DNA of 64,000 nt, taken from positions 1,892,001 through 1,956,000 of the forward strand of contig NZ_JAIUZO010000002.1 of the NCBI RefSeq assembly GCF_020171365.1, read 5' to 3'. The DNA is from Qipengyuania gaetbuli (GTDB lineage: Bacteria; Pseudomonadota; Alphaproteobacteria; Sphingomonadales; Sphingomonadaceae). Shown piece by piece: positions 54,492 through 62,745 of this stretch (the stretch's first letter is position 1; each line of letters opens with the position of its first letter). Position numbers and translations under genes: made by a program. Under the pieces are notes generated by a model that worked only from the letters and a program-made list of their open reading frames with translations, had not been told where the DNA came from and did not search any database.

Positions 54492-55078
54492 CCGAACTGG
54501 AACGCGCGATCGAAGCGGCGCTGTTCGCGGCCGAGGAGCCGATGAGCGTGGATGCGCTGGCCGGGTTCCTGGGCGATGCGGCGACTTCCGATGTGCGCGA
54601 TGCGCTGGCCGTGCTGGCGGAAACCTATGCCGAACGCGGCGTTCACTTGGTCGAGCGCGGCAAGCGCTGGCATTTCGAAACCGCGCCCGATCTTGCCCAC
54701 CTGCTGCGCAAGGAAAAGGAGCAGGTCCGCCGCCTCAGCCGCGCCGCGACCGAAGTGCTGGCGATCATCGCCTATCACGAGCCTGTGAGCCGCGCGGAAA
54801 TCGAATCGATCCGCGGGGTGCAGACATCGGGCGGCACGCTCGACGTGCTGATGGAAGCGGGCTGGGTGAAAATCGCCGGGCGGCGGGAAGTGCCCGGGCG
54901 CCCTACGATCTACGCGACGACGCCCGAATTCCTCGACCATTTCGGTCTTTCCAGTCGCCGCGACCTGCCAGGAATCGCGGAATTGCGTGCGACCGGCCTG
55001 CTCGATCCTGTCGACGACGCCTTCGAGGAACTCACCGCGATGCCGGACGAGGAAGACGAGAGCGAGGACGCAAGCTGA
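54488..55078 (+). CDS. scpB: Segregation and condensation protein B
   Basis: A 196-residue ScpB with two winged-helix domains: TELERAIEAALFAAEEPMSVDALAGFLG at the start and SRAATEVLAIIAYHEPVSRAEIESIRGVQT in the second, followed by GRREVPGRPTIYATTPEFLDHFGL, the conserved end. An acidic tail closes the protein. ScpB dimers bind ScpA. The GTG start overlaps the scpA stop (GTGA); an open frame running in from 53612 is not the true N terminus. Confidence 0.96.
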   Translation: MTELERAIEAALFAAEEPMSVDALAGFLGDAATSDVRDALAVLAETYAERGVHLVERGKRWHFETAPDLAHLLRKEKEQVRRLSRAATEVLAIIAYHEPVSRAEIESIRGVQTSGGTLDVLMEAGWVKIAGRREVPGRPTIYATTPEFLDHFGLSSRRDLPGIAELRATGLLDPVDDAFEELTAMPDEEDESEDAS

Positions 55079-55137
55079 CTGGCATTGCGCCGGCCGAGCG
55101 CCTATATCGGCAGAAACCCACTTACAAAGGTATCCCC

Positions 55138-55368
55138 ATGTCGCTCGGCCCCTGGCAGCTCATCATTATCGCCATCGTCATCCTCGTCCTGTTCGGCCGC
55201 GGCCGCATTTCCGAGATGATGGGCGATTTCGGCAAGGGCATCAAAAGCTTCAAGCAGGGCATGAACGAAGACGATGCCAAGCCGACCAAGCACCTCGAAC
55301 ACGAGGCGAAGCCCGCCAGCGACGGGCTGACCGAAGACCAGGTCAAGTCGACGTCCGACACCAAGTAA
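55138..55368 (+). CDS. tatA: Sec-independent protein translocase subunit TatA
   Basis: A 76-residue protein with the TatA layout: an N-terminal membrane helix (WQLIIIAIVILVLFGRG), the hinge FGRGRI, an amphipathic helix (SEMMGDFGKGIKSFKQGMNED) and a charged tail. TatA oligomers form the pore for folded twin-arginine substrates. First of tatA-tatB-tatC; the 59-base gap after scpB probably holds a promoter or only a ribosome-binding site. Confidence 0.96.
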   Translation: MSLGPWQLIIIAIVILVLFGRGRISEMMGDFGKGIKSFKQGMNEDDAKPTKHLEHEAKPASDGLTEDQVKSTSDTK

Positions 55369-55391
55369 TCCGCTAGAGGGCGGAGGCACGC

Positions 55392-55838
55392 ATGTTCGAT
55401 ATCGGCGCCAGCGAACTGCTGGTGATTGTCATCGTGGCGATCCTCGTGATCGGCCCGAAAGACATGCCGCGTGCCATGCGTACTGCGGGTCGCTGGATCG
55501 GCAAGCTGCGCCGCATGTCCACCCATTTCCGCGCCGGCATCGACGAGATGGTCCGGCAGGCGGAAATCGAGGACATGGAAAAGCAGTGGGCCGACCGGAA
55601 CAAGGAAATCATGGCCAAGTATCCGACCGGCAACGAGCCGGAAGGCGGCGCGCCCGATGGCGAAATGAATTCCATGGCTCCTGCGGCGGATCCGGCGGAT
55701 GCCGATGCCGCGGCAGAGGCGGCCATCAAGCGGGCCGCGCCGAAGAAAGCGCCGGAACATGGCGGCGTAGCCGATGCGGAGCCGGGCCTGCCGCTCGGCG
55801 ACGTGCCGCCCCCTCCGCCGGCCAAGGGCGAGAGCTGA
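55392..55838 (+). CDS. tatB: Sec-independent protein translocase subunit TatB
   Basis: The 148-residue protein has the TatB N terminus MFDIGASELLVIVIVAILVIGPKDMPRAMR (a helix ending in GPKDMP) and an amphipathic helix RWIGKLRRMSTHFRAGIDEM, then a long Ala/Pro-rich tail. TatB binds TatC to form the receptor for twin-arginine signal peptides. It lies 23 bases after tatA and one base before tatC. Confidence 0.96.
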   Translation: MFDIGASELLVIVIVAILVIGPKDMPRAMRTAGRWIGKLRRMSTHFRAGIDEMVRQAEIEDMEKQWADRNKEIMAKYPTGNEPEGGAPDGEMNSMAPAADPADADAAAEAAIKRAAPKKAPEHGGVADAEPGLPLGDVPPPPPAKGES

Positions 55839-55839
55839 C

Positions 55840-56643
55840 ATGGCCTTCGAGATCAAGGATATCGACGAGAGCCAGGCGCCGCTGCTCGACCACTTGATGG
55901 AACTGCGCACGCGGCTGGTTCGCTGCGTCGCAGCGCTGGTGGTGGCATTCGGCGTGTGCCTCTATTTCGCGGACGAAATCCTCGGTTTCCTGATCCAACC
56001 GCTCAAATCGTCCTTTCCCGACGGCAAGGGCCAGCTGATCTTCACCAAGCTTTACGAGGTGTTCTTCGTCGAGCTGAAAGTGGCGCTGTTCGCAGGCTTC
56101 TGCATCGCGTTTCCCTATATCGCGAACCAGCTCTGGGCCTTCATCGCGCCCGGGCTCTATGCGCGCGAGAAGAAGGCCTTCCTGCCTTTCCTGATCGCGA
56201 CGCCCTTCCTGTTCACCTGCGGCGCGGCGCTGGCCTATTACGTCGTGATGCCGACGGCTTTCGAGTGGTTTCTCGGCTTCGAGGGCACGGCAGGCGGGCT
56301 CGAAATCAACGCACTGCCGACGGCCAACGAATATCTCGGCCTCGTCATGCAGTTCATCCTCGCCTTCGGGATGAGCTTCCTGCTCCCGGTCCTGCTGCTG
56401 CTGCTGCATCGCGCAGGCATCGTGACGCGCGAACAGCTGGTCAATGCAAGGCGCTATGTGATCGTGCTGGTCGTGATCGTGGCGGCGGTCATTACGCCGC
56501 CCGACCCGGGCTCGCAGCTGTTGCTGGCGATCCCGCTGCTGCTGCTGTTCGAAGGCTCGCTCGTGCTGATGCGCATCTTCGAGAAGCGCGACGCGAAGGA
56601 AAAGGCAGCGGAAGAAACCGCCGCCGATCAGTCCGCGTCGTAG
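55840..56643 (+). CDS. tatC: Sec-independent protein translocase subunit TatC
   Basis: The 267-residue, six-helix protein contains the family block PLLDHLMELRTRLVRC at the N terminus, FVELKVALFAGFCIAFPYIANQLWAFIAPGLYAREK, and the closing VIVAAVITPPDPGSQLLLAIPL. TatC is the docking site for twin-arginine signals. Its 3' end overlaps the convergent amidohydrolase gene by 16 bases, so the two messages share an antisense tail. Confidence 0.97.
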   Translation: MAFEIKDIDESQAPLLDHLMELRTRLVRCVAALVVAFGVCLYFADEILGFLIQPLKSSFPDGKGQLIFTKLYEVFFVELKVALFAGFCIAFPYIANQLWAFIAPGLYAREKKAFLPFLIATPFLFTCGAALAYYVVMPTAFEWFLGFEGTAGGLEINALPTANEYLGLVMQFILAFGMSFLLPVLLLLLHRAGIVTREQLVNARRYVIVLVVIVAAVITPPDPGSQLLLAIPLLLLFEGSLVLMRIFEKRDAKEKAAEETAADQSAS

Positions 56644-58277
56644 ACCTTCCGGCCGCCGACCCAGGTTTCCAGTACCTTGGTCGCGCGGATTTCTTCCGGC
56701 GTCGCCATCAGCGGGTCGCGGTCGACCAGGATGAAGTCGGCCCGCTCGCCCGGCAGCAGCCTTCCGAAGCGGCCTTCCGCAAATCCGGCATAGGCCGCGT
56801 CCGAAGTGAACCCGGCAAGTGCTTCCTCGCGATTGACGCGCTCCTTCGGCAGCCAGCCGCCGAAGGGTTGGCCGTTGGCATCCATGCGCGTGATCGCGGC
56901 TGCGTAGCCGGCAAAGACGTCCGACGGTTCCACCGGCGCGTCCGAGCCGAAGGCCAGCTTGCCGCCCAGTTGCAGCACGGTGTTCCAGGCATAGGCACCT
57001 TCGAGGCGGTCCATGCCCAGCCGCGCCTCGGCCATCAGGCGATCGGACGTCTGGTGGAGCGGCTGCATTGAGGCGATGATGCCGTTCTGCGCGATCTTGG
57101 GCAGGTCGACGGGGTCGATGATCTGCGCGTGTTCGATCCGCCAGCGGCGATCGCCGTCGAAGCTTTCCGCGATCTCGTTCACCGCGTTCAGCACTTCCGC
57201 ATTGGCAGCCGTGCCGATGGCGTGGACTGCCGGCTGGAAGCCGCCCTGTGCGGCGCGCACGAGGATGTTGCGAAGCTGCGCAGGCGTCTGCAGCGGCAGG
57301 CCGTAATTGCCCGGATCGTCGGCATAAGGGCGCTTGAGCCATGCCCCGCGGCTGCCCAGCGCGCCGTCGAGATAGAGCTTCACCCCGTTCATGCGCAGCT
57401 TGTCGTCGTAGAGCCACGGTGAGGGGCCCGATCCGCCGATCAGCACCATCTGTTCGGGGCCCGAGGCATAGGACATGATGCGCAGGTTCAGCGAGCCCAT
57501 GTCGCCGGCGCGCCGGAAGGCCTGCCAGTCCTCGATCGTGGTGCCCATGTCGGCGACTGCCGTGATGCCGTAGCGGTGGAAGACCTTCTGCGCTTCGGCG
57601 AGCGCCAGGTCGCGCTCGTTGGCGCGCGGGGCCGGGATGGCCTTGCGCATGAGTTCCTCGGCAGCATCGACGAAAACGCCGCTGGGCTGTTTCGAACCGG
57701 GCAGGGTTTCGATCCTGCCGCCCGCAGGCGACTTGCTCTGCGCCGTGATGCCGGCGGCCTGCATCGCGAGGCTGTTGGCCCAGCCGGCATGGCCGTCGAC
57801 GCGCTCGAGATAGACCGGTCGGTCGGCCACGGCGCTGTCGAGTTCGGCAGCGGTCGGGAAGCGGCCGAGGCCCCATTTTTCTTGGTTCCACCCGCGCCCG
57901 AGAATCCACGGACGGGCTTCGTTTTCGGCAGCGAAGGTGCGGATCTTGTCGAGCGCTTCCTCGAGCGAATTCGTTTCCGACAGGTCCAGTGTCAGCGCGC
58001 CGAAACCGACGCCCATCACGTGGACGTGCGCATCGATCATGCCCGGCAGCATGACGCGGCCCTTGCCATCCTCGCGGTAGTCGGTGCGCGGGCGGTCCTC
58101 GCCCCGGCCGATGACCTTCGCCACCTTGCCATCGTCGTCGATCACCAGCGCCTCGAACCGCTTCACCTTGCCGTCGGCATCCATGGTGATGCCGGTCACG
58201 TTGTCGACCAGCACGTCGGCCTGTGCGGGCACGGCGACGGTGGTGGCGAGCAGGGCGGCGATAAGTGTCTTCTTCAT
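56628..58277 (-). CDS. Exported amidohydrolase (YtcJ/Amidohydro_3 type)
   Basis: The 549-residue protein has a signal peptide (LLATTVAVPAQA). Metal-binding motifs of the amidohydrolase superfamily are visible: GMIDAHVHVMG, the Lys/Asp segment GVKLYLDGALGSRGAW, VHAIGTAAN, RIEHAQIIDP and LAFGSDAPVEP. YtcJ-type enzymes hydrolyse N-substituted formamides or other amides; the substrate is not known here. ATG 58277 begins the signal peptide; the longer frame overlaps the divergent ilvA promoter. Its 3' end overlaps tatC. Confidence 0.92.
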   Translation of the reverse strand: MKKTLIAALLATTVAVPAQADVLVDNVTGITMDADGKVKRFEALVIDDDGKVAKVIGRGEDRPRTDYREDGKGRVMLPGMIDAHVHVMGVGFGALTLDLSETNSLEEALDKIRTFAAENEARPWILGRGWNQEKWGLGRFPTAAELDSAVADRPVYLERVDGHAGWANSLAMQAAGITAQSKSPAGGRIETLPGSKQPSGVFVDAAEELMRKAIPAPRANERDLALAEAQKVFHRYGITAVADMGTTIEDWQAFRRAGDMGSLNLRIMSYASGPEQMVLIGGSGPSPWLYDDKLRMNGVKLYLDGALGSRGAWLKRPYADDPGNYGLPLQTPAQLRNILVRAAQGGFQPAVHAIGTAANAEVLNAVNEIAESFDGDRRWRIEHAQIIDPVDLPKIAQNGIIASMQPLHQTSDRLMAEARLGMDRLEGAYAWNTVLQLGGKLAFGSDAPVEPSDVFAGYAAAITRMDANGQPFGGWLPKERVNREEALAGFTSDAAYAGFAEGRFGRLLPGERADFILVDRDPLMATPEEIRATKVLETWVGGRKVYDAD

Positions 58278-58384
58278 CAGGCTTTCCCAATCCGTGTTCG
58301 GGGCCTGCGATAAGGCAAAGCTTGGCACGGGCAAACCCTTTCGCTCATTGCGCCGCCAAGGAGGGGGCCGTAGTTTCCCCGGCG

Positions 58385-59638
58385 ATGACACAGGCCAATC
58401 CCCTGCCGACCGGAGAGAAGGCGACCGATCTCCTGACCCTCGACGATGTGAGGGCTGCCGCTGCGCGTATCGAAGGCGCAGTGGTCAAGACCTCGTTGAT
58501 GCATTCCATCACCCTTTCGGAGATTACCGGGGCGGACATCTGGCTAAAGTTCGAAAACCACCAGTTCACGGCCGCCTACAAGGAACGCGGCGCGCTGAAT
58601 GCCTTGCTCCACCTTTCGGAAGAGCAGCGCCGCCGCGGCGTAATCGCGGCGTCCGCAGGCAACCACTCGCAAGGCCTGTCCTATCACGGGCGCAGGCTGG
58701 GCGTTCCCGTGACCATCGTGATGCCCTCGACCACGCCCAGCGTGAAAGTGATGCAGACCGAAAGCGTGGGCGGGAAGGTCGAACTGTTCGGCGAGACCTT
58801 CGACGAGGCCTATTCCCATGCGCGCGAACTGGAGCGCGAACGCGGCCTCACCTTCGTCCACCCCTTCGACGATCCCAATGTTGCTGCAGGGCAGGGCACG
58901 GTCGCGCTCGAGATGCTCGAGGCGAAGGACGATTTCGACTGCCTCGTCGTGCCGATCGGCGGCGGCGGCCTGATGAGCGGCATGGCGACGGTCGCCAAGG
59001 CGCTGCGCCCCGATATCGAGATGGTGGGCGTGCAGGCCCAGCTGTTCCCCTCGATGTATTCGGCCGTGACCGGCAAGGAGCTGCCGTGCGGCGGCGACAC
59101 GCTGGCGGAAGGCATTGCGGTCAAGCAGCCCGGTGCCTTTACCAGCCAGGTGATCCGCGAACTGGTCGACGAGGTCCTGCTGGTCGGCGAACCCAAGCTG
59201 GAACACGCCGTGTCGCTGCTTCTCCAGATCGAGAAGACGGTCGTGGAGGGTGCGGGCGCTGCGGGCCTTGCCGCGGTCCTGTCCTACCCCGAACGCTTTG
59301 CCGGCAAGACCGTCGGCCTGGTGCTGTGCGGCGGCAATATCGACACCCGCCTGCTCGCCAACGTGCTGCTGCGCGACCTTGCCCGCAGCGGGCGGCTGGC
59401 GCGCCTCAGGATCACGCTGCAGGACCGCCCCGGCGCGCTCTACAAGGTCATGCGCGAGTTCAACGACCACAACGTCAACATCATCGAGATCTACCACCAG
59501 CGCATTTTCACCGCGCTTCCCGCCAAGGGCCTGATCACCGAGATCGAGTGCGAGGCGCGCGACGGCAGCCAGATCGACCGCCTGGTCAAGGCGCTGGAAG
59601 CCAAGGGCTATTCGGTCGAACTGGCCGAACTGGAATAG
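58385..59638 (+). CDS. ilvA: Threonine ammonia-lyase (threonine dehydratase) with ACT domain
   Basis: A 417-residue PLP enzyme that converts threonine to 2-oxobutanoate, first step of isoleucine synthesis or a route of threonine catabolism. The PLP lysine is Lys66 in [15 protein letters not shown]; the phosphate-binding loop is IGGGGLMSG and the ring-binding stretch [10 protein letters not shown] single C-terminal ACT domain (about 340-417, [28 protein letters not shown]) suggests allosteric control by an amino acid. The one-ACT form resembles the TdcB/IlvA2 subgroup, so a catabolic role is possible. Confidence 0.93.
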   Translation: MTQANPLPTGEKATDLLTLDDVRAAAARIEGAVVKTSLMHSITLSEITGADIWLKFENHQFTAAYKERGALNALLHLSEEQRRRGVIAASAGNHSQGLSYHGRRLGVPVTIVMPSTTPSVKVMQTESVGGKVELFGETFDEAYSHARELERERGLTFVHPFDDPNVAAGQGTVALEMLEAKDDFDCLVVPIGGGGLMSGMATVAKALRPDIEMVGVQAQLFPSMYSAVTGKELPCGGDTLAEGIAVKQPGAFTSQVIRELVDEVLLVGEPKLEHAVSLLLQIEKTVVEGAGAAGLAAVLSYPERFAGKTVGLVLCGGNIDTRLLANVLLRDLARSGRLARLRITLQDRPGALYKVMREFNDHNVNIIEIYHQRIFTALPAKGLITEIECEARDGSQIDRLVKALEAKGYSVELAELE

Positions 59639-59682
59639 GGCGAACGGCGGGGCCGCAAACGGCCTTGGGTCCACTTTCGTGG

Positions 59683-59698
59683 TTAAGGCACTTTTAAC
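59683..59698 (+). promoter_or_regulatory. CtrA-type binding box upstream of bpt-tamA-tamB
   Basis: TTAA-GGCACTT-TTAAC matches the full CtrA consensus TTAA-N7-TTAAC with no mismatch. It lies 74 bases before the bpt start. A GANTC site (GAGTC, 59722-59726), the target of the cell-cycle methylase CcrM, lies between it and the gene, as does a -10-like TATAAG. No other perfect match was noticed in the window. Confidence 0.6.
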
Positions 59699-59771
59699 CC
59701 GGGCACCTCTCGGGCATAAAGGAGTCGTTAAACATATAAGTCGCCCGCAACGCAGAGGATGTCATCAACCC

Positions 59772-60614
59772 GTGACGGCCCCGATCCGCTTCCCCCGCTT
59801 CTTCGTGACGAGCCCCGCGCCGTGCCCGTATCTGCCGGGCAAGAGCGAGCGAAAGGTGTTCACGGAACTGCGCGGGCAGAGCGCGGATGAACTCAACGAA
59901 GCGCTCGGGCGAATCGGTTTCCGCCGCAGCCAGACGGTCGCCTACCGGCCCTCCTGCCTCGACTGCCAGGCCTGCGTTTCGGTCCGCGTCGTCGCCAATG
60001 AATTCAAGCCTTCCGGCAGCCAGAAGCGCACGCTGAAGGCGAACAGCGATATCGAAGTCGCGGAATGCCGCCCCTGGGCGACCGACGAACAGTACGAATT
60101 GCTGCGCAAGTATCTTGCCCATCGCCACCCCGGCGGCGGCATGGCAGAGATGGACGAATCCGACTTTGCGGATATGGTGGAACACACTCCGGTATCCAGC
60201 TATGTCGTTGAATATCGGGAGCCGGGAGTTGGGGCGCAGCCGGGACGGCTGATCGGCGCCTGTCTCACGGACGTGCAGGGCGACGGGCTGTCGATGATCT
60301 ACAGCTTCTACGACCCTGATATTGAGGATCGTGCCGGGCTTGGAAATTTCATCATCCTCGACCACATCCGCCGGGCAGCCGCGCAGGGCCTGCCCTACGT
60401 CTACCTCGGCTATTGGGTCGAAGGGTCGGAGCGGATGCAATACAAGGTGCGTTACCGCCCGCTCGAACGCCTTACCCGGGGCGGATGGGAACGCATGCCC
60501 GAAGACGAGCAGAAGCGCCTCATCACCGCAGCAACCCGGCCGCGCGTCGCTCGCACTGCCGAGCCCCTGCCGGCCAAGGACGGAAGCCAGCGCGAATACA
60601 AGCTGGCCGACTGA
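59772..60614 (+). CDS. bpt: Bacterial protein-leucyltransferase (aspartate/glutamate N-end rule)
   Basis: A 280-residue Bpt/ATE-family enzyme that transfers leucine from Leu-tRNA to proteins with N-terminal Asp or Glu, marking them for ClpS-ClpAP. Diagnostic stretches are [22 protein letters not shown] at the start, [16 protein letters not shown], and the C-terminal [22 protein letters not shown]. The GTG start gives the standard N terminus; an open frame from 59679 is not supported. AGAGGA lies 13 bases upstream. First gene of a tight run with tamA and tamB. Confidence 0.95.
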   Translation: MTAPIRFPRFFVTSPAPCPYLPGKSERKVFTELRGQSADELNEALGRIGFRRSQTVAYRPSCLDCQACVSVRVVANEFKPSGSQKRTLKANSDIEVAECRPWATDEQYELLRKYLAHRHPGGGMAEMDESDFADMVEHTPVSSYVVEYREPGVGAQPGRLIGACLTDVQGDGLSMIYSFYDPDIEDRAGLGNFIILDHIRRAAAQGLPYVYLGYWVEGSERMQYKVRYRPLERLTRGGWERMPEDEQKRLITAATRPRVARTAEPLPAKDGSQREYKLAD

Positions 60615-60618
60615 ACCG

Positions 60619-62745
60619 ATACGCGCATTCCTGAAAAGCTGTGTTGCCGCGCTCGCCCTTGTGGCGGTACCTGCGGCTGCGCAGGACCAGCAGGCGCCCG
60701 AACGGCTCGAGGACCTGATCCCCGACAGTGCGCTGGACAATCCCGAAGAGTGGGCAGCGCAGGGTACGGTTGAAGACACCGAGACCACCGGCGACGTGGT
60801 TCCCGAACCCGAAACGCCGATCGACGCTCCGCCCGGGTTCGATCTTGCATGGCCGGACGAACTGGAAATCGATGGTTTCGAGCCGCTGGAGCCGGAAGAG
60901 GACATCCAGTTCGCCGATCTCGATACGGGCGCCCCGCAGATCGCATTCGAGAATGCCGAGACCGAGCAGCTCGCGGACAATCTGATCCTCGGTTTCCCGC
61001 AGGCCGAACCTCCCTTTACCGAGCGTGGCGGCTTCGTCGCGCGTTACGAGGCGCTTTCGACTATCGAGGAACTCGGGGCCGACGATGCCAATGTCGCACA
61101 GATCGCCGCCCGTGCGCGCGAGGACGAGGAACTGCTCAACAACCTCCTGCGGGTGTATGGCTATTACAATGGCGAGATCCTCCGCACGATCGGCGCGCTG
61201 GAACCGGGCGAGGGCGAGGCCGACGGCAGGCCGGTCGTGCGCTTCGATGTCATTCCGGGCGTGCGCTATCGCTACGGGGCCATCGACCTCGGCAATCTCA
61301 GGAGCGCACCCGATTACAACGCGCTGCGCGATGTCTTCAACATCCTGCCCGGCGATTACCTCCAGAGCGACACGATCATCCAGGAACAGTTCGACCTCGA
61401 CCGGGCCTTGGGCGAAAGCGGATATGCCTTCGCCAGGATCGAGGAACCCGAACTGCTGATCGACCACGACCGGCAGGAAGGCGACCTCACCCTGCCGGTG
61501 GAGCCGGGCGGCAAGTACGTGTTCGGCGAGGTCACCAGCAACGATCCCGAATTCCTGTCCAGCCGCCACCTTGCCAGCATCGCGCGCTTCGAACCGGGCG
61601 ACACGTACCAGCGCAGCCTGTCGATGGACCTGCGGCGCGCGGTGACGGCGACCGGCCTTGTGTCCTCCGTCGCGATTACGCCGCGCGAGATTTCCGCGCC
61701 GCAAGGCGACGAGCCGGGCGTGGTGGCGATGGATGTCGAAATGACCCGCGCCAAGCTGCGCACCATCGCGGGCGCCATCGGCTACGGTTCGGAAGAAGGC
61801 TTCCGTGTCCAGGCAAGCTGGGAGCACCGCAACCTCTTCCCGCCCGAAGGTTCGCTCAAGATACGCGGCGTGCTGGGGACACAGGAGCAGCTTGCGGGCG
61901 TCACTTTCCGCAAGAACAATTTCGGCGGGCGCGACCAGGTCCTGACGGTCGACGCCTATGTCTCCGCGATCGATACGGTCGCCTATGACGCGAACTCGAT
62001 TGCTCTGTCGGGGACTTACGAGCGGCTCTCCACCCTGTTGTTCCAGAAGCCCCTTAGCTGGACGCTCGGCGCGCTCATTCTCGCCACGGACGATCGCAAC
62101 CGGGTGCTCAAGGGCATCGAGCGGCCGCGCCAGACTTACCTTGTCGCCTCGGTCTATGGCCGTGCGACTGTCGACACGACGGATTCGCTGCTCGATCCTA
62201 CCAAGGGTTTCCGTGTCTCGGCCTTCCTCGCCCCGGCCACCTCGCGAACCGCCAAGGAACAGTTCTACTATCTCGCGAACCAGGCGGATGCGTCCTATTA
62301 CCAGTCGATCGGGAGCAACATCGTCGCCGCCGGCAGGCTGCGCTATGCCAGCATCTTGGGCGCGCCCCTGTTCGCGATTGCGCCCTCCCGCCGGCTCTAT
62401 GCAGGCGGCGGCGGATCGGTGCGTGGATACGGCTACCAGGCCGTCGGCCCCAAGAACGACCTTGGCGAACCGGTCGGCGGACGCAGTCTCGTCGAAGCTT
62501 CGGTCGAAGCACGTATCGGGACGGGCTTCTTCGACGGGGCGGTATCGGTGGTTCCGTTCTTCGATATCGGGGCCGTGTCGATCGATTCCACCCCCGACTT
62601 CCGCTTCGTGAAGTACGGTGCAGGCGTCGGTGTGCGATACGATACCGGCTTCGGCCCGCTGCGCCTCGATGTCGGCGTGCCGCTCAACCCCGACGAAGGC
62701 GATTCGCCTGTCGCCGTCTACGTTTCTCTGGGGCAGGCGTTCTGA
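60619..62745 (+). CDS. tamA: Translocation and assembly module outer-membrane protein TamA (BamA/Omp85 family)
   Basis: The 708-residue protein has a signal peptide (RAFLKSCVAALALVAVPAAAQ), an acidic spacer, POTRA domains (about 130-370, for example GVRYRYGAIDLGN and GKYVFGEVTSND) and an Omp85 barrel ending in DSPVAVYVSLGQAF. GGGGSVRGYGYQAVGP is the conserved loop-6 VRGY/F motif. With TamB it helps insert outer-membrane proteins. No ATG, GTG or TTG lies near the signal peptide in this frame; the first residue seems to be an ATA codon at 60619, with CTG 60631 as alternative. The barrel and POTRA parts are intact, so the gene is probably functional. Confidence 0.88.
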   Translation: MRAFLKSCVAALALVAVPAAAQDQQAPERLEDLIPDSALDNPEEWAAQGTVEDTETTGDVVPEPETPIDAPPGFDLAWPDELEIDGFEPLEPEEDIQFADLDTGAPQIAFENAETEQLADNLILGFPQAEPPFTERGGFVARYEALSTIEELGADDANVAQIAARAREDEELLNNLLRVYGYYNGEILRTIGALEPGEGEADGRPVVRFDVIPGVRYRYGAIDLGNLRSAPDYNALRDVFNILPGDYLQSDTIIQEQFDLDRALGESGYAFARIEEPELLIDHDRQEGDLTLPVEPGGKYVFGEVTSNDPEFLSSRHLASIARFEPGDTYQRSLSMDLRRAVTATGLVSSVAITPREISAPQGDEPGVVAMDVEMTRAKLRTIAGAIGYGSEEGFRVQASWEHRNLFPPEGSLKIRGVLGTQEQLAGVTFRKNNFGGRDQVLTVDAYVSAIDTVAYDANSIALSGTYERLSTLLFQKPLSWTLGALILATDDRNRVLKGIERPRQTYLVASVYGRATVDTTDSLLDPTKGFRVSAFLAPATSRTAKEQFYYLANQADASYYQSIGSNIVAAGRLRYASILGAPLFAIAPSRRLYAGGGGSVRGYGYQAVGPKNDLGEPVGGRSLVEASVEARIGTGFFDGAVSVVPFFDIGAVSIDSTPDFRFVKYGAGVGVRYDTGFGPLRLDVGVPLNPDEGDSPVAVYVSLGQAF

